Assembly (NCBI GenBank): GCA_023248095.1
Contig: JAHFFF010000100.1
Coordinates: 1-6,306 of the forward strand
Source of the DNA: Candidatus Omnitrophota bacterium
GTDB taxonomy: Bacteria; Omnitrophota; Gorgyraeia; 1-14-0-20-64-10
Direction: 5' to 3'
Length of the DNA: 6,306 nt
Made by a program: the position numbers and the translations under genes. Under the pieces are notes generated by a model that saw only the letters and a list, made by a program, of their open reading frames with translations, was not told the DNA's origin and ran no database searches. Below are positions 6,058 to 6,306 of this stretch, in pieces; the stretch's first letter is position 1; each line of letters starts with the position of its first letter.

Positions 6058-6306
6058 CTATTTCAGGCGTTGAGTTATCTGGTATAAAACGCCGCCGGCG
6101 ACCTCCGGTTTCGGCAGCATCATCTTCCTCGCCGACACGGTCACCTTGATCTTGCCTCCGGGCGACCTCTCCAAGACGGCCGTCACCCCAGCCTCCGGCA
6201 GATCCGCGGTGATCACCCCGCCTGCCCGGTCCTCCTTTTTGATCGTCCCGGCTTTCTTCAAGACAGCCAGGGCGGTTTCGTAGACCCGGTCGTAACCACT
6301 TTGGAA
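6058..6306 (-). CDS. Unrecognised small protein, C-terminal 82 residues (cut by window edge)
   Basis: The frame is open from the window edge to a TAG at 6058-6060, so the N-terminus lies outside. An in-frame TTG at 6261 exists, but the reading frame continues upstream of it with plausible protein sequence (FQSGYDRVYETALAVLKKAG), so I treat the gene as truncated. The visible part has a predicted helix (YDRVYETALAVLKKAG), then alternating hydrophobic stretches: GGVITADL, VTAVLERSP, KIKVTVSARKM, then a closing GGVLYQITQRLK. This helix-plus-sheet layout resembles small secreted or lipoprotein domains such as DUF3568, where a residue pattern like YxxxxxALxxLG leads the fold. The likeness is weak and judged by eye. 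It is rich in Lys and Gly and has no membrane segment in this part. It ends 33 bases before the longest start of the receiver gene, so it may share its transcript. Function unknown. Confidence 0.6.
   Translation of the reverse strand, partial: FQSGYDRVYETALAVLKKAGTIKKEDRAGGVITADLPEAGVTAVLERSPGGKIKVTVSARKMMLPKPEVAGGVLYQITQRLK

Overview
The window is a single, tightly packed array of nine genes, all on the minus strand, so transcription runs from high to low coordinates. The DNA is GC-rich by eye. The encoded proteins are bacterial in type. The binding protein has a lipoprotein signal, and three of the ABC genes start with GTG. No marker in the window fixes the taxon. A diderm, possibly little-cultured lineage is a guess only.

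In the direction of transcription, the window opens with the C-terminal 82 residues of an unrecognised small protein (6306-6058), cut by the window edge. Next is a stand-alone CheY-like receiver protein (6024-5581). Only 8 bases later begins a complete five-gene branched-chain amino acid (LivJHMGF / HAAT family) ABC importer: lipoprotein substrate-binding protein (5572-4448), two permeases (4451-3543 and 3546-2614) and two ATPases (2617-1829 and 1839-1111). The importer genes overlap by 4, 4, 4 and 11 bases, which implies translational coupling. After a 32-base gap with a strong ribosome binding site come a PhoU-like DUF47 protein (1078-458) and the first 155 codons of a PiT-type phosphate permease (465-1), which overlap by 8 bases.

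The binding protein should capture an amino acid or similar small carboxylate or amide outside the inner membrane and pass it to the permease pair, powered by the two ATPases. The DUF47-Pit pair is a separate, ion-gradient-driven phosphate uptake unit, with the PhoU-like protein as its likely modulator. No convincing terminator is visible between any of the genes, so a single transcript covering receiver, amino acid importer and phosphate importer is possible. One weak promoter candidate lies just before the receiver gene.

There is no gap over 300 bases. The largest non-coding gap is 33 bases (6025-6057). I found no RNA gene, mobile element, CRISPR array or convincing plus-strand gene. The window is mostly ordinary transport machinery. 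Its more interesting points are the gene linkage, the orphan receiver with a basic N-terminal tail, and the lipid-anchored binding protein. I did not see evidence of a new kind of system.
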